A stretch of DNA of 64,000 bases from CAYLRU01 sp964386565 (GTDB lineage Bacteria > Desulfobacterota > Desulfobacteria > Desulfobacterales > UBA5616). The notes beneath the pieces were generated by a model, which did no database searches, was not told the origin of the DNA, and saw only the letters and a program-made list of their open reading frames with translations. The translations under genes and the position numbers were made by a program. How positions within the stretch are numbered: the first letter of the stretch is position 1; every line of letters starts with the position of its first letter. Below, piece by piece: positions 42,405 to 52,082 of this stretch. Location of the stretch: the NCBI GenBank assembly GCA_964386565.1, contig CAYLRU010000008.1, positions 1-64,000 of the forward strand, in the 5' to 3' direction.

Positions 42405-42578
42405 TGTTTTTTTACCTCCCATGTTTCATCTTCCCTGATTTTCCGTATTCGTTCAAAGACCGGTAAGGAAAAATTGCAACAGCCGAGAATCTCTCTCCCC
42501 ATCTTTGTAAAGGGGACTTAAAGAAATTATGCGATTTTGATGTTGAATTCCCATTTTCTGATCAAGGAGGAAAACCTT

Positions 42579-43469
42579 ATGGCAAGTGAGAAATTGAAAC
42601 ATATCATAGAATTACTGAAATCCATGCCGGTTGATGAAGACGCATCCTTTCAGGAAATGCGGGCGGAAATGGAAAATATGTTGATTCTTCAAACACCCAC
42701 GGAAGGTTTTGATTTTTCACCGGTTTCCGTCGATAAAGTACCTGCTGAATGGGTGTTGCCGGAAAATGCCGGAAAGGACGGTGTGATATTGTATCTCCAT
42801 GGCGGCGGATATTGCATCGGTTCCATCAATACCCATCGGGCCATGGTAGCCCGAATTGCCAGAGCATCGAAGGCCCGGGCGCTTTTAATCGATTACCGGC
42901 TTGCACCGGAAAACCCGTTTCCGGCGGCGGTAGAGGATGCAACAACCGCCTATCGATGGCTTCTTGAAGAAGGCATATCCCCTGAAAAAATTGTCATTGC
43001 GGGTGATTCCGCAGGCGGCGGACTTACCGTGGCCACGCTGTTGAATTTAAAGGACGGTAAAACCCCCTTGCCGGCTGCGGCGGTTTGCATTTCACCATGG
43101 GTTGATTTGACAATGAGCGGGGAATCCATGAAGACCAGAGCAGCGGCAGATCCCATGGTGCGGTATCAAGGAATTGTTAAAATGGCCGAAGCATACTTGA
43201 ACGGAAAAGATCCCAAACTACCTCTTGCCTCGCCCCTGTTCGGAAATCTGGAAAATTTGCCGCCCATGCTCATTCATGTCGGCACCGCCGAAGTGTTGCT
43301 GGATGACAGTCTGCGTCTGGCCGAAAAGGCAAAGGCAGCGGGAGTGGATGTGACGATTGAAACCTGGGAAGACATGATTCATGTATGGCATACGTTTGCG
43401 GAAATGTTGCCTGAAGCAATGGAAGCCATTGACATCATCGGAAAATATATTTTACAGCATATCCAATAA
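42579..43469 (+). CDS. Alpha/beta-hydrolase, HSL-family esterase
   Basis: A 296-residue hormone-sensitive-lipase-type esterase. The oxyanion-hole motif HGGGYCIG, the nucleophile elbow GDSAGG, and the late catalytic Asp (GTAEVLLDD) and His (HVWHTF) are present. The chosen ATG at 42579 (MASEKLK) has AAGGAGG at good spacing; the frame opens 14 codons earlier. It probably hydrolyses short-chain esters or lactones. 29 bp precede the glutamate dehydrogenase gene. Confidence 0.9.
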   Translation: MASEKLKHIIELLKSMPVDEDASFQEMRAEMENMLILQTPTEGFDFSPVSVDKVPAEWVLPENAGKDGVILYLHGGGYCIGSINTHRAMVARIARASKARALLIDYRLAPENPFPAAVEDATTAYRWLLEEGISPEKIVIAGDSAGGGLTVATLLNLKDGKTPLPAAAVCISPWVDLTMSGESMKTRAAADPMVRYQGIVKMAEAYLNGKDPKLPLASPLFGNLENLPPMLIHVGTAEVLLDDSLRLAEKAKAAGVDVTIETWEDMIHVWHTFAEMLPEAMEAIDIIGKYILQHIQ

Positions 43470-43498
43470 TGATAGTTTACAGATAAAGGATAAAATCT

Positions 43499-44746
43499 AT
43501 GAATCCATATGAAATTGCCTGCCGGCAGGTGGATATTGCCGGAAAATATCTTGATATCGATGACGGGCTGCTTGAATTCCTGAAACACACCAAACGGGAA
43601 CTTGTGGTCCATTTCCCCGTAAAACGGGATAACGGCAAGCTGGAGGTTTTTACCGGCTACAGGGTTCTTCATAATCCCGCCCTTGGACCGGGCAAGGGCG
43701 GAATCCGGTATCACCCGGATGTGTGCCTGGATGAGGTTCGGGCACTGGCCATGTGGATGACCTGGAAAACGGCCGTGATGAACGTGCCCTTCGGCGGAGC
43801 CAAGGGCGGGGTGACCTGCAATCCCAAGGAATTGTCCCAGCAGGAAATCGAACATATCACCCGACGGTTCACATGGGAAATCGCCCCGTTTATCGGTCCC
43901 AAATCCGATATTCTGGCCCCGGATGTCTATACCAACCCCCAGGTGATGGCCTGGATCATGGATACGTACAGTATTTTAAAAGGGTATTCGGTTCCCGAAA
44001 TTGTAACCGGAAAACCCATTGAAATCGGGGGCTCGGCAGGCCGGTTCAAAGCTACGGGCAAAGGGGTTTATCTGACAAGCGTTAATGCGGCCCCCCATGT
44101 CGGAATAGGGAATTCCGTCAAGGGAACTCGGGTGGTCATTCAGGGCGCCGGCAATGTGGGAGAAATAACCGCTAGATATTTTTGCCAGGCCGGTGCAAAG
44201 CTCATCGCCATCAGTGATTCCAGGAGTGCCGTCTTTAATCCCCGGGGAATCAAGGCGGATGAAGCCATGTCCTGTAAACAGAAAAACGGAAAATTTGTTG
44301 GCCGGGAACTGGGGGCGGAAGAGATTTCCAATGCGCAGCTCCTGGAACTGGAATGCGACATACTGATCCCAGCGGCCCTGGGAAACCAGATTACCAAGAA
44401 AAATGCCGGAAACCTGAAATGCAAACTGGTGGTGGAAGGGGCCAACGGCCCGACAACGCCCGAGGCGGACGAGATTCTCTTTGAGAGAAACATCATGGTG
44501 GTTCCGGATATCCTGGCCAATGCCGGGGGGGTGACGGTTTCCTATTTTGAGTGGGTCCAGAATGTCCAGGAGTTGATGTGGAGCGAACATGAGGTCTTCG
44601 AACGCCTGGAAAAAATCATGGCCAGAGCTTTTAACGAGGTCCTGCGGATTGCCGAAGAAAAAAAGGTCAGTATGCGCACGGCGGCCTATATCCTCGGTGT
44701 GGGGCGTGTGGCAAAGGCCATGCAGTTAAGGGGAATATATCCCTGA
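43499..44746 (+). CDS. gdhA: Glutamate dehydrogenase (Glu/Leu/Phe/Val dehydrogenase family)
   Basis: A 415-residue dehydrogenase. Substrate-binding and catalytic lysines lie in GPGKGGIRYHP and PFGGAKGGV; the nucleotide-binding fold has GAGNVGE. The length and the GKGVYLTS segment match the NAD-type hexameric bacterial GDH more than the 450-residue NADP type. It interconverts glutamate and 2-oxoglutarate plus ammonia. A leucine or related amino acid substrate is less likely but not excluded. Confidence 0.88.
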   Translation: MNPYEIACRQVDIAGKYLDIDDGLLEFLKHTKRELVVHFPVKRDNGKLEVFTGYRVLHNPALGPGKGGIRYHPDVCLDEVRALAMWMTWKTAVMNVPFGGAKGGVTCNPKELSQQEIEHITRRFTWEIAPFIGPKSDILAPDVYTNPQVMAWIMDTYSILKGYSVPEIVTGKPIEIGGSAGRFKATGKGVYLTSVNAAPHVGIGNSVKGTRVVIQGAGNVGEITARYFCQAGAKLIAISDSRSAVFNPRGIKADEAMSCKQKNGKFVGRELGAEEISNAQLLELECDILIPAALGNQITKKNAGNLKCKLVVEGANGPTTPEADEILFERNIMVVPDILANAGGVTVSYFEWVQNVQELMWSEHEVFERLEKIMARAFNEVLRIAEEKKVSMRTAAYILGVGRVAKAMQLRGIYP

Positions 44747-44924
44747 CAACCGACCGGACGTTTTCGGGCGTTCTGAAAACGGCGTTTGATGGAAAGAAGG
44801 CGGTTTGGATATTGCGGCAAAGAATAAACCCGGAATAAGAAAAGCGACACCGACCTCATTTTGACTTCAGTCCTCTGATTCCCGGTTTCCGGTTCCTGAA
44901 TGCTTAAGCATAACGGAGGAAAAA

Positions 44925-45158
44925 ATGAAAGATATATCCGCATGGGTGTTGATTGCCCTTTTGATGACGACGAGCCTCTTTTTCGCCTGTTCCGATAAAG
45001 ATAACGGGGTAAAGGAAAAAAATGTCGTTGAAAAGATAAGCGATGACGCTGCAAAGAAAATTTCCGACAAAATACTGGAGCCGGTTGAAAACGCCCGGGA
45101 TGTAAAGGTTATGGAAGACAAGCGGCTGCAGGAACTTGAGAAGGCCATGGTTGAGTAA
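44925..45158 (+). CDS. Small lipoprotein
   Basis: A 77-residue protein with a lipoprotein signal (LFFAC, lipidated cysteine about residue 22) and a short highly charged helix-forming mature part (KEKNVVEKISDDAAKKISDKILEP). A GGAGG site seven bases before the ATG supports expression. No family recognised; possibly a coiled-coil envelope peptide. Confidence 0.72.
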   Translation: MKDISAWVLIALLMTTSLFFACSDKDNGVKEKNVVEKISDDAAKKISDKILEPVENARDVKVMEDKRLQELEKAMVE

Positions 45159-45263
45159 TTCGGTGGTCGGATTTTTATTAATCAGTTTAGGATTTACGAG
45201 GATGAATTCGCAAAAAGTTGCTTTCCGACTTTTTACGAGACCATCAAGGAGAGGGTTCTTATT

Positions 45264-46256
45264 TTGTTACCCATCGGAATTATTGCAAACCCTGCTTCGG
45301 GAAAGGATATCCGGCGGCTGGTAGCATTCGGATCGGTGGTTCCCAACAGCGAAAAAATAAACATGGTGAAGCGAATTCTACTCGGACTGGATTCCATGGG
45401 GGTGGAGAAAGTTTTTCTGATGCCTGAAAACGCCGGTATCTGCAGGCTGGCCCTGGACCGGTTGAATGTTTCCCTTGAGGCATCCTTTCTGGATATGCAG
45501 CTGGAAAATTCCCAGAACGACTCGACACGGGCAGCCCGATTGATGAATGAGATTGGGGTGGCGTGTATCATCACCCTTGGCGGTGACGGAACCAACCGGG
45601 TTGTTTCAAAAGGATGCTTGGATACGCCGCTTTTGTCGGTGGCCACCGGAACCAACAATGCCTTTTGCTATATGGTCGAAGGAACCCTTGCCGGTATCGC
45701 CGCCGGTGTGCTGGCGTCCAACCACTTCCCCGTTGATGCGTTGACCCGGAAGGCCCCGAAACTCGAAATCCTGAAAGATTCGGAGTTGCTGGACATTGCT
45801 CTGGTTGACGTGGTGGTGTCATCTTCAGAATTTGTGGCATCCAGGGCCGTATGGGATGTGGACACCTTAAGAGAAATTTTTTTAAGCCAATCCGAACCCG
45901 GAAATATCGGATTTTCCTCCCTTGGAGGATATATATGCCGGCTGCCGGAAAATTCGGGAAAAGGACTGTATATCGTCGTCGGTAAAGGAGGGCAGAAAGT
46001 CAGGGCGCCCATTGCGCCGGGACTGGTTCGATGGGTTCCCATTGAATCCCACCGGATGTTTGAATCCGGTGAAACCATACCGGTGAAAACAAAACATGGC
46101 GTCATTGCCCTGGACGGAGAACGGGAAATCACCATAAGCGAGGAAGACCGGATATCAATCCGACTGGACCTGGAAGGCCCGCGCGTACTGAATCTGACCG
46201 AGACGCTGAGGCATGCATCTGTAGATTGCATCTTTATCGCCGAACAGGGCGAGTGA
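45264..46256 (+). CDS. ATP-NAD kinase-like protein (AcoX family)
   Basis: A 330-residue diacylglycerol/NAD-kinase-fold protein of the AcoX group: IGIIANPASGKDIRR at the N-terminus and LGGDGTNRVV (the GGDG motif) near residue 95, followed by VATGTNNAFCY. The family phosphorylates NAD or has related nucleotide-kinase activity; the substrate is not proven. The start is a TTG at 45264 with AAGGAGAGG about nine bases upstream. It is 105 bp after the small lipoprotein gene. Confidence 0.82.
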   Translation: MLPIGIIANPASGKDIRRLVAFGSVVPNSEKINMVKRILLGLDSMGVEKVFLMPENAGICRLALDRLNVSLEASFLDMQLENSQNDSTRAARLMNEIGVACIITLGGDGTNRVVSKGCLDTPLLSVATGTNNAFCYMVEGTLAGIAAGVLASNHFPVDALTRKAPKLEILKDSELLDIALVDVVVSSSEFVASRAVWDVDTLREIFLSQSEPGNIGFSSLGGYICRLPENSGKGLYIVVGKGGQKVRAPIAPGLVRWVPIESHRMFESGETIPVKTKHGVIALDGEREITISEEDRISIRLDLEGPRVLNLTETLRHASVDCIFIAEQGE

Positions 46257-46333
46257 CCCCATAACGTCCTGCTTGACCGGAAAAATCGTGTCTGGTATGC
46301 AGAAAAGTCAAATAAATTAGTAAGGACAAGTTC

Positions 46334-47908
46334 ATGCTGATTACGGAAATACTTGCCAGAAATGCCCGCATGTACGGTAATGAAACGGCTCTCATCGAAC
46401 GGGAACCGGCTAAAAACATCAGGAAAGAAATCACCTGGAAAGAATTTAACGACCAGGCAAACCGGATCGCCTCTGCATTGATTAAAATGGGCGTTAATAA
46501 AGGAGACCGGGTCGTCCACCTGATGACCAACTGCATTGAATGGCTGCCGATTTATTTCGGCATATTGCGAACCGGGGCATGGGCCGTTCCCCTTAATTTC
46601 CGGTTTGTCGCCGAAACCATCAAACGGTGCATTATCACCGCGGAAGCCGGGGTCCTCATTTTCGGCGAAGAGTTCATCGATCGTATCAATTCGGTGAAAC
46701 CGGAACTGGACGAAACGGTCCGGCAGTATATCTTTGTCGGGCCGAAATCGCAAAAACCCGACTACGCCGAATACTACGAAGACCTGTTTTCTGTTGAGCA
46801 GGCCGAAAATCCCGGTGTTGGGATTGACATCAATGATGAAGCGGCCCTGTATTTCACATCCGGGACCACGGGAACACCCAAAGCGACATTAATAACCCAC
46901 AGAAACCTGGAATTCGCCTGCTATATTGAAAACAATCATCACCGGCAGACGCACCAGGACAATTTTCTTTGTATCCCGCCGCTGTATCACACCGGCGCTA
47001 AAATGCACTGGTTCGGCAACTTCCTGGTGGGAGCAAAGGCCGTAATTTTAAGGGGAGTGGAACCGAAATGGATACTGGAGGCGGTTTCAGAGGAAGGCGT
47101 CACCATTGTCTGGCTGTTGGTTCCCTGGGCACTGGACATATTATTTGCCATTGAAAGCGGTGAGTTGAAGTTGCACAATTTTCACCTGGACCAATGGCGT
47201 TTGATGCATATCGGCGCCCAGCCTGTTCCGCCCAGCCTGATCAGGGAGTGGTTAAAGGTTTTTCCCCATCACCAGTACGACACCAACTATGGATTGACGG
47301 AAACCACCGGACCGGGGTGCATCCATCTGGGTATGGAAAATCTCCACAAGGTGGGGGCCATCGGGATCCCGGGGTTTGACTGGGAATTTAAAATTGTCGA
47401 TGCCCAGGGAAACACCGTTTCGAACGGAAAACCGGGAGAACTGGTGGTAAAGGGCCCGGGCGTGATGAAAGCGTACTATAAAAACGAGGCAGCCACCGGA
47501 GAAACGTTGAAAGACGGCTGGTTGTTCACCGGTGACATTGCCCGACAGGATGAAGATGGTTTCATATGGCTGGTGGACCGGAAAAAAGATGTAATTATTA
47601 CGGGCGGAGAAAATATCTACCCCGTGGAAATCGAGAATTTCCTCCAGACCCATCCGAAAATTCAGGATGTGGCGGTCATCGGCCTGCCGAGTCTGAGGCT
47701 GGGAGAGATCGCCGCGGCCATTGTCCAGGTGAAACCCGGATATGAGATCTCAAAGGATGAAATTAATGAATATTGTGCGGCACTGGCCCGATACAAACGG
47801 CCCCGGCGCATTATCTTCGGCGACGTTCCGAGAAATCCGACCGGTAAAATCGAAAAACCGAAATTGAGAAAGCGGTATACGGGGGGCGAAGAAAGTATCA
47901 AGGTCTGA
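46334..47908 (+). CDS. AMP-forming acyl-CoA synthetase/ligase
   Basis: A 524-residue adenylate-forming enzyme: P-loop YFTSGTTGTPKA, YGLTETTG, hinge TGDIARQDEDGFIWLVDRKKD and the catalytic lysine in PRNPTGKIEKPK. It activates a carboxylic acid to its CoA ester. The specificity could be fatty, aromatic or cyclic acids; sequence alone does not tell. 38 bp ahead of the DUF362 gene. Confidence 0.9.
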   Translation: MLITEILARNARMYGNETALIEREPAKNIRKEITWKEFNDQANRIASALIKMGVNKGDRVVHLMTNCIEWLPIYFGILRTGAWAVPLNFRFVAETIKRCIITAEAGVLIFGEEFIDRINSVKPELDETVRQYIFVGPKSQKPDYAEYYEDLFSVEQAENPGVGIDINDEAALYFTSGTTGTPKATLITHRNLEFACYIENNHHRQTHQDNFLCIPPLYHTGAKMHWFGNFLVGAKAVILRGVEPKWILEAVSEEGVTIVWLLVPWALDILFAIESGELKLHNFHLDQWRLMHIGAQPVPPSLIREWLKVFPHHQYDTNYGLTETTGPGCIHLGMENLHKVGAIGIPGFDWEFKIVDAQGNTVSNGKPGELVVKGPGVMKAYYKNEAATGETLKDGWLFTGDIARQDEDGFIWLVDRKKDVIITGGENIYPVEIENFLQTHPKIQDVAVIGLPSLRLGEIAAAIVQVKPGYEISKDEINEYCAALARYKRPRRIIFGDVPRNPTGKIEKPKLRKRYTGGEESIKV

Positions 47909-47946
47909 GCCCCAAACCCATATCGTATGCAAGGAGACGATCCATC

Positions 47947-49290
47947 ATGAAAAAATCGGTTGTAGCTGTTGTTAAGTATGAAGAACCCGTCAAATCAGTA
48001 AGAAAAGCGGTTGAAATGTCAAACGGACCGGCGGTTTTTCAATCCGGCGCCAAGGTGTTTATCAAACCCAATATCGTCTTCTGGAACAAACATTACCCCA
48101 TACCCAAATACGGCTCCATTACAACGAGTCGTGTGATCGAAGATATGATCATTCTGCTGAAGGAATGCGGGATAAACGACATCACCATCGGGGAAGGCAC
48201 CGTGATCAACAAGTCCGGGGTGAAAGGACTGCAGGAACATGCATTTGAAACCCTCGGGTACAATGTGTTGAAAAAAAAGTACGGGATCAAGACCTTGAAT
48301 GTTTTTGAAAGGCCGTTTAAAAAAATCGACATGGGCGACGACGTGGTGTTGAATTACAATGAAGATATTTTAAATGCCGATCTTGTGGTGGATATCCCCG
48401 TGCTGAAAACCCACGGCCAGACCACGGTCAGCCTGGCTCTTAAAAATTTAAAAGGCTCTATTGATATTCCATCGCGGAAGAAATGCCACAATACGGATCC
48501 TGTAAAAGATTTGAATTATTGGGTGTCCAGGATAGTGGAGCCCATGCCGCCGATATTTGCCATCATTGACGGCATCTACAGCCTTGAACTGGGCCCCGGC
48601 TATGACGGACGGGCCAGGAGAACCAACCTGCTTATCGCGTCCACGGATGTACTTTCCGCAGACATGTGCGGAGCAAAGGTCCTGGGGTTTGATCCTGCCT
48701 CGGTACCCCATCTGGTTCATGTCGCCAAAAAACGCAATCGGCCTCTTGATCTTTCGGATATCGATGTCGTTGGAGAACCCCTTGACAAGGTATCTTCCCC
48801 GCATCAAATTGAATATGATTATACCAATAACGGAGAGTTGCCGGCGTACCTGGCGAAATACGGCATTGAAGGAATTTCCTGGCGAAACCCCGGCTCCACT
48901 ATCTGCACGTACTGTACGGGATTCACCAGCCCCGTATTGACAAACATTGTTTCCACATGGGCTGGCAAGGCTTTCGATGACGTGGAAGTGCTTACGGGAA
49001 AGGATATGAAACCCACACCGGGGAAAAAGAAAACCATTTTGCTGGGCAAATGCATTTATGAGGCGAACAAGGACAACCCGGACATAAAGGAAATGTTTGC
49101 CGTCAAGGGATGCCCTCCCTCCGAAAAAGGAATTATCAAGGCATTGCAACAGGCCGGTATTCCGGTCAGTGACGATCTCTTTGAAATTTACGACAGCACC
49201 ATCGTTCCCATTTTAAGCCGCCGGTATACAAGAAAGCCGGAAGAGTTCCAGGAGTCTTTTTATACCGTGGAATCAATGCCGGTAACCTAG
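47947..49290 (+). CDS. DUF362-domain protein
   Basis: A 447-residue DUF362 protein (KPNIVFWNKHYP at the N-terminus, DLVVDIPVLKTHGQTTVSLALKNLKG as the central family segment, given here as key residues DIPVLKTH and LKNLKG). A CTYCTGF pair and a KGCPP segment occur near the C-terminus, possible metal or cluster ligands. DUF362 proteins often accompany ferredoxins; the function is unknown. It follows the acyl-CoA ligase gene by 38 bp with RBS AAGGAGA. Confidence 0.82.
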   Translation: MKKSVVAVVKYEEPVKSVRKAVEMSNGPAVFQSGAKVFIKPNIVFWNKHYPIPKYGSITTSRVIEDMIILLKECGINDITIGEGTVINKSGVKGLQEHAFETLGYNVLKKKYGIKTLNVFERPFKKIDMGDDVVLNYNEDILNADLVVDIPVLKTHGQTTVSLALKNLKGSIDIPSRKKCHNTDPVKDLNYWVSRIVEPMPPIFAIIDGIYSLELGPGYDGRARRTNLLIASTDVLSADMCGAKVLGFDPASVPHLVHVAKKRNRPLDLSDIDVVGEPLDKVSSPHQIEYDYTNNGELPAYLAKYGIEGISWRNPGSTICTYCTGFTSPVLTNIVSTWAGKAFDDVEVLTGKDMKPTPGKKKTILLGKCIYEANKDNPDIKEMFAVKGCPPSEKGIIKALQQAGIPVSDDLFEIYDSTIVPILSRRYTRKPEEFQESFYTVESMPVT

Positions 49291-49385
49291 TATGCTTTTT
49301 ATACCCCCTTTGGAAGTCCCCCTTCCCTGGTGGGGAAAGGTGAGAATGAGAGGCAACTAAGGCATTGTGTTTTTCCCCGGCGTTT

Positions 49386-51341
49386 TTAATCCTTCTCGAG
49401 TTCCTTTATATCGGCATAATACTGCAGCACGTCCGGATTGCTCAAGGCGTCTTTGTTCAATACGGGTTTTTTCTCGATGATTTTTTTCACGGCCAGTTCG
49501 ACCTTTTTCATGTTCAGGGTGTAGGGAATCTCCGGTACGGCAATGATTTTATCCGGAACATGCCGGGGGGAAGCATTTTTCCGGATGGCGTCCTTTATCG
49601 TCTTTTTAAACGCCTCGGTCAGGGTCTGCCCCTCTTTCAGTTTTACAAATAAAACCACCCGGACGTCGTTTTTCCAGGACTGGCCGACCACAAGGCTGTC
49701 CTCTATCCCATCGATGAGTTCCACCTGGCGGTAGATTTCAGCCGTACCGATGCGGACGCCGCCGGGGTTCAGCGTGGCGTCGGAGCGGCCGAAGATTTTC
49801 ACGCCTCCGCGGTCGTTGATCAGGATGTAGTCTCCGTGTCTCCAGACACCGGGATACACATCGTAATAAGCGCTGATATATTTTTCATGATCCGGATCAT
49901 CCCAGAAGTAGATGGGCATGGATGGAAAAGGCGCCGTACAGACCAACTCCCCCTGTTCATTGATAACGGCGTTGCCGGCTTCGTCAAACGCTTCGACTTT
50001 CATGCCCAGGCCCCTGCACTGCAGCTCGCCGGCATACACCGGGATCATGGGATTTCCCAGGGCAAAACAGCCGTTAAGATCCGTTCCCCCTGAAATGGAT
50101 GATAGTTGCAGATCTTCTTTTACTTCCTTATAAATGAATTCAAATCCTTCTTCCGACAGGGGAGAACCGGTTGAAAGAAGGGTTTTAAGAGACGACAGGT
50201 CATATGTCTTTCCCGGTTTGATACCGGATTTTTCAAGTGCGGAAATATACCCCGAACTGGTTCCGAATACGGTAATTTTCTCTTTTTCCGCCATCTCCCA
50301 CAACACTCCCGGATGGGGATAAAACGGGTTGCCGTCATACAGTACAATGGTTGCGCCCACGGCCAGGGAGCTAGTAAGCCAGTTCCACATCATCCAGCCG
50401 CAGGTAGTAAAATAGAAGATGGTATCTTCCCTTCCCAGATCCGTGTGAAGCAAAAGCTCTTTCAGATGATTGATGAGCACGCCTCCCGCACTTTGGACCA
50501 TGCATTTGGGAAGTCCGGTGGTGCCGGATGAATACATGATGTAAAGGGGGTGGTCAAACGGCAGGTGCTCAAATACCGGTTCAAGTCCCGATTCATCCGG
50601 TTTAAAGGTCTCGTATAATACGGCATTGGAAATCCCGCCGATATCCGGCAGCGGCGTGGTATAGGGAACGACAACAACTTTTTCCACGGAGGGAAGTTCG
50701 TTTAAAATTGTCGAGATGCGTTCCAGAATAGAGAGTGTTTTGCCTTTATAGAAATAACCGTCGGACGTAAATATGATTTTCGGCCGAATCTGGCCGAAGC
50801 GGTCCAGAACGCCCTTGATTCCGAAATCAGGGGAACAGGACGACCAGATGGCACCAATGCTGGTGGCGGCCAGCATGGCGATGATGGTTTCAGGCATGTT
50901 GGGCATAAATCCCACGACTCTGTCGCCGATACCCACACCGGCCCGGCGCAAGGCGACTGCCGTCTGCCCCACTTCCCGGTAAAGGTCGGCATAGGTGATT
51001 TTCCGGACGTTCTGACCTTCACCTTTGAAAATCAGGGCGACTTGATCATCCCTGTATCGCAGAAGATTCTCGGCAAAATTCAATCTGGCGCCGGAAAACC
51101 ATTTGGCCCCGATCATTTTTCCGGGATCATCAATAACCCGGTAAAATGGGGTCAAGGCCCGGATTTCGGCAAAATCCCACATTGCCGCCCAGAAATCGGC
51201 TATATGGGCCACCGACCACTGGTAAAGAGACGGATAATCCTTAAAATGGTGTTCGTATCGTTCGTTTACAAAATTCATAAAACGGCTCATACGGGATTTC
51301 TGGATTCTTTCCTTCGAAGGCTGCCATAAGATCTTTTCCAT
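49386..51341 (-). CDS. aacS: Acetoacetyl-CoA synthetase
   Basis: A 651-residue ACS-like enzyme: YSSGTTGLPKC, ISGGTDL, GRSDATLNPGGVRIGTAEIYR and C-terminal SPRHVPDKIIAVPEIPYTLNMKK with the catalytic lysine. The N-terminal WQPSKERI and RALTPFYRVIDDPG segments match acetoacetyl-CoA synthetase. It activates free acetoacetate, such as that released by HMG-CoA lyase. The XRE-cupin gene lies 15 bp upstream in the same direction. Confidence 0.88.
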   Translation of the reverse strand: MEKILWQPSKERIQKSRMSRFMNFVNERYEHHFKDYPSLYQWSVAHIADFWAAMWDFAEIRALTPFYRVIDDPGKMIGAKWFSGARLNFAENLLRYRDDQVALIFKGEGQNVRKITYADLYREVGQTAVALRRAGVGIGDRVVGFMPNMPETIIAMLAATSIGAIWSSCSPDFGIKGVLDRFGQIRPKIIFTSDGYFYKGKTLSILERISTILNELPSVEKVVVVPYTTPLPDIGGISNAVLYETFKPDESGLEPVFEHLPFDHPLYIMYSSGTTGLPKCMVQSAGGVLINHLKELLLHTDLGREDTIFYFTTCGWMMWNWLTSSLAVGATIVLYDGNPFYPHPGVLWEMAEKEKITVFGTSSGYISALEKSGIKPGKTYDLSSLKTLLSTGSPLSEEGFEFIYKEVKEDLQLSSISGGTDLNGCFALGNPMIPVYAGELQCRGLGMKVEAFDEAGNAVINEQGELVCTAPFPSMPIYFWDDPDHEKYISAYYDVYPGVWRHGDYILINDRGGVKIFGRSDATLNPGGVRIGTAEIYRQVELIDGIEDSLVVGQSWKNDVRVVLFVKLKEGQTLTEAFKKTIKDAIRKNASPRHVPDKIIAVPEIPYTLNMKKVELAVKKIIEKKPVLNKDALSNPDVLQYYADIKELEKD

Positions 51342-51356
51342 CGTATTTTCCTCCCC

Positions 51357-51899
51357 TTATAGCGTTCCAACCCACAGGGCAACGGCCATACTCCGACCAT
51401 TGTTTATAATTTTCTGCTCTTTGGGCTCAATCCAGAACTGGACGGCGTCTCCCTTTTCGAGTATCACCGTGTTCCCGCCATGGATCAGCTCCAGAGACCC
51501 TTTCAGAATGCACAGGATTTCCTGGCCGCTCTTGATATTTTTTCGGACGGGGATGACTTTTCCCGGCGCGATGAACATGATCGCACTGTCAATCACCGTT
51601 CTGTTTTCCGAAGAAAAAAAACGCCGGGTGACGAATCCCGACCGTGGAATTTCAACATCATCCCATTCCGAACCGCGAACTACGACAAACCGTTCCTGTT
51701 TTTCCGCATGGTTCAAAATATCACCGGCATTCACACCAATGGCATTGCATATTTTTATCAGTGTATCCACTGACGGGGAATTCACATTATTTTCAATCTG
51801 GCTTAAAAAGCCTTCCGAAATGCCTGCTTTTTCCGCAACCACTTTGAGGGTCAGTTTTTTTTCTTTCCGGGACTTTCTGATCAGTGGGCCGATATTCAT
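51357..51899 (-). CDS. XRE-family transcriptional regulator with C-terminal cupin
   Basis: A 180-residue regulator: HTH_XRE domain (about 5-60; LTLKVVAEKAGISEGFLSQIEN) and a cupin domain (about 105-175; SGQEILCILKGSLELIHGG). Such proteins sense small metabolites. First gene before aacS; it probably controls that gene and, through the divergent promoter, the acyl-CoA dehydrogenase operon. No ribosome binding site is strong. Confidence 0.9.
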   Translation of the reverse strand: MNIGPLIRKSRKEKKLTLKVVAEKAGISEGFLSQIENNVNSPSVDTLIKICNAIGVNAGDILNHAEKQERFVVVRGSEWDDVEIPRSGFVTRRFFSSENRTVIDSAIMFIAPGKVIPVRKNIKSGQEILCILKGSLELIHGGNTVILEKGDAVQFWIEPKEQKIINNGRSMAVALWVGTL

Positions 51900-51944
51900 A
51901 ATCGCACAGCTCCGGTTAAAAGTGCTTTCTTGTATAAAATATAA

Positions 51945-51982
51945 TTGACATAATTAAATTATTAATATATATCAATATTAAT
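51945..51982 (+). promoter_or_regulatory. Promoter and palindrome in the divergent XRE-cupin/acyl-CoA dehydrogenase region
   Basis: TTGACA (51945-51950), 17-bp spacer and TATATC (51968-51973) read toward the dehydrogenase. Perfect inverted half-sites ATTAATAT (51961-51968) and ATATTAAT (51975-51982) overlap the -10 element, a position suited to repression, perhaps by one of the two XRE-cupin proteins. Confidence 0.58.
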
Positions 51983-52082
51983 CATAAGTAAAGATTTAAT
52001 TTAAAGAATATTGGGCCCGGCGGTCCATATGGAATGAAACGAAGAAAAAATCCTCAAACCCGTTACCAAAAAGGAGGACGTT

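Noticed and set aside
45668..46753. 361-residue minus-strand open frame
   Set aside because: Antisense across the AcoX-like gene and the start of the acyl-CoA ligase gene, both of which have clear family motifs.
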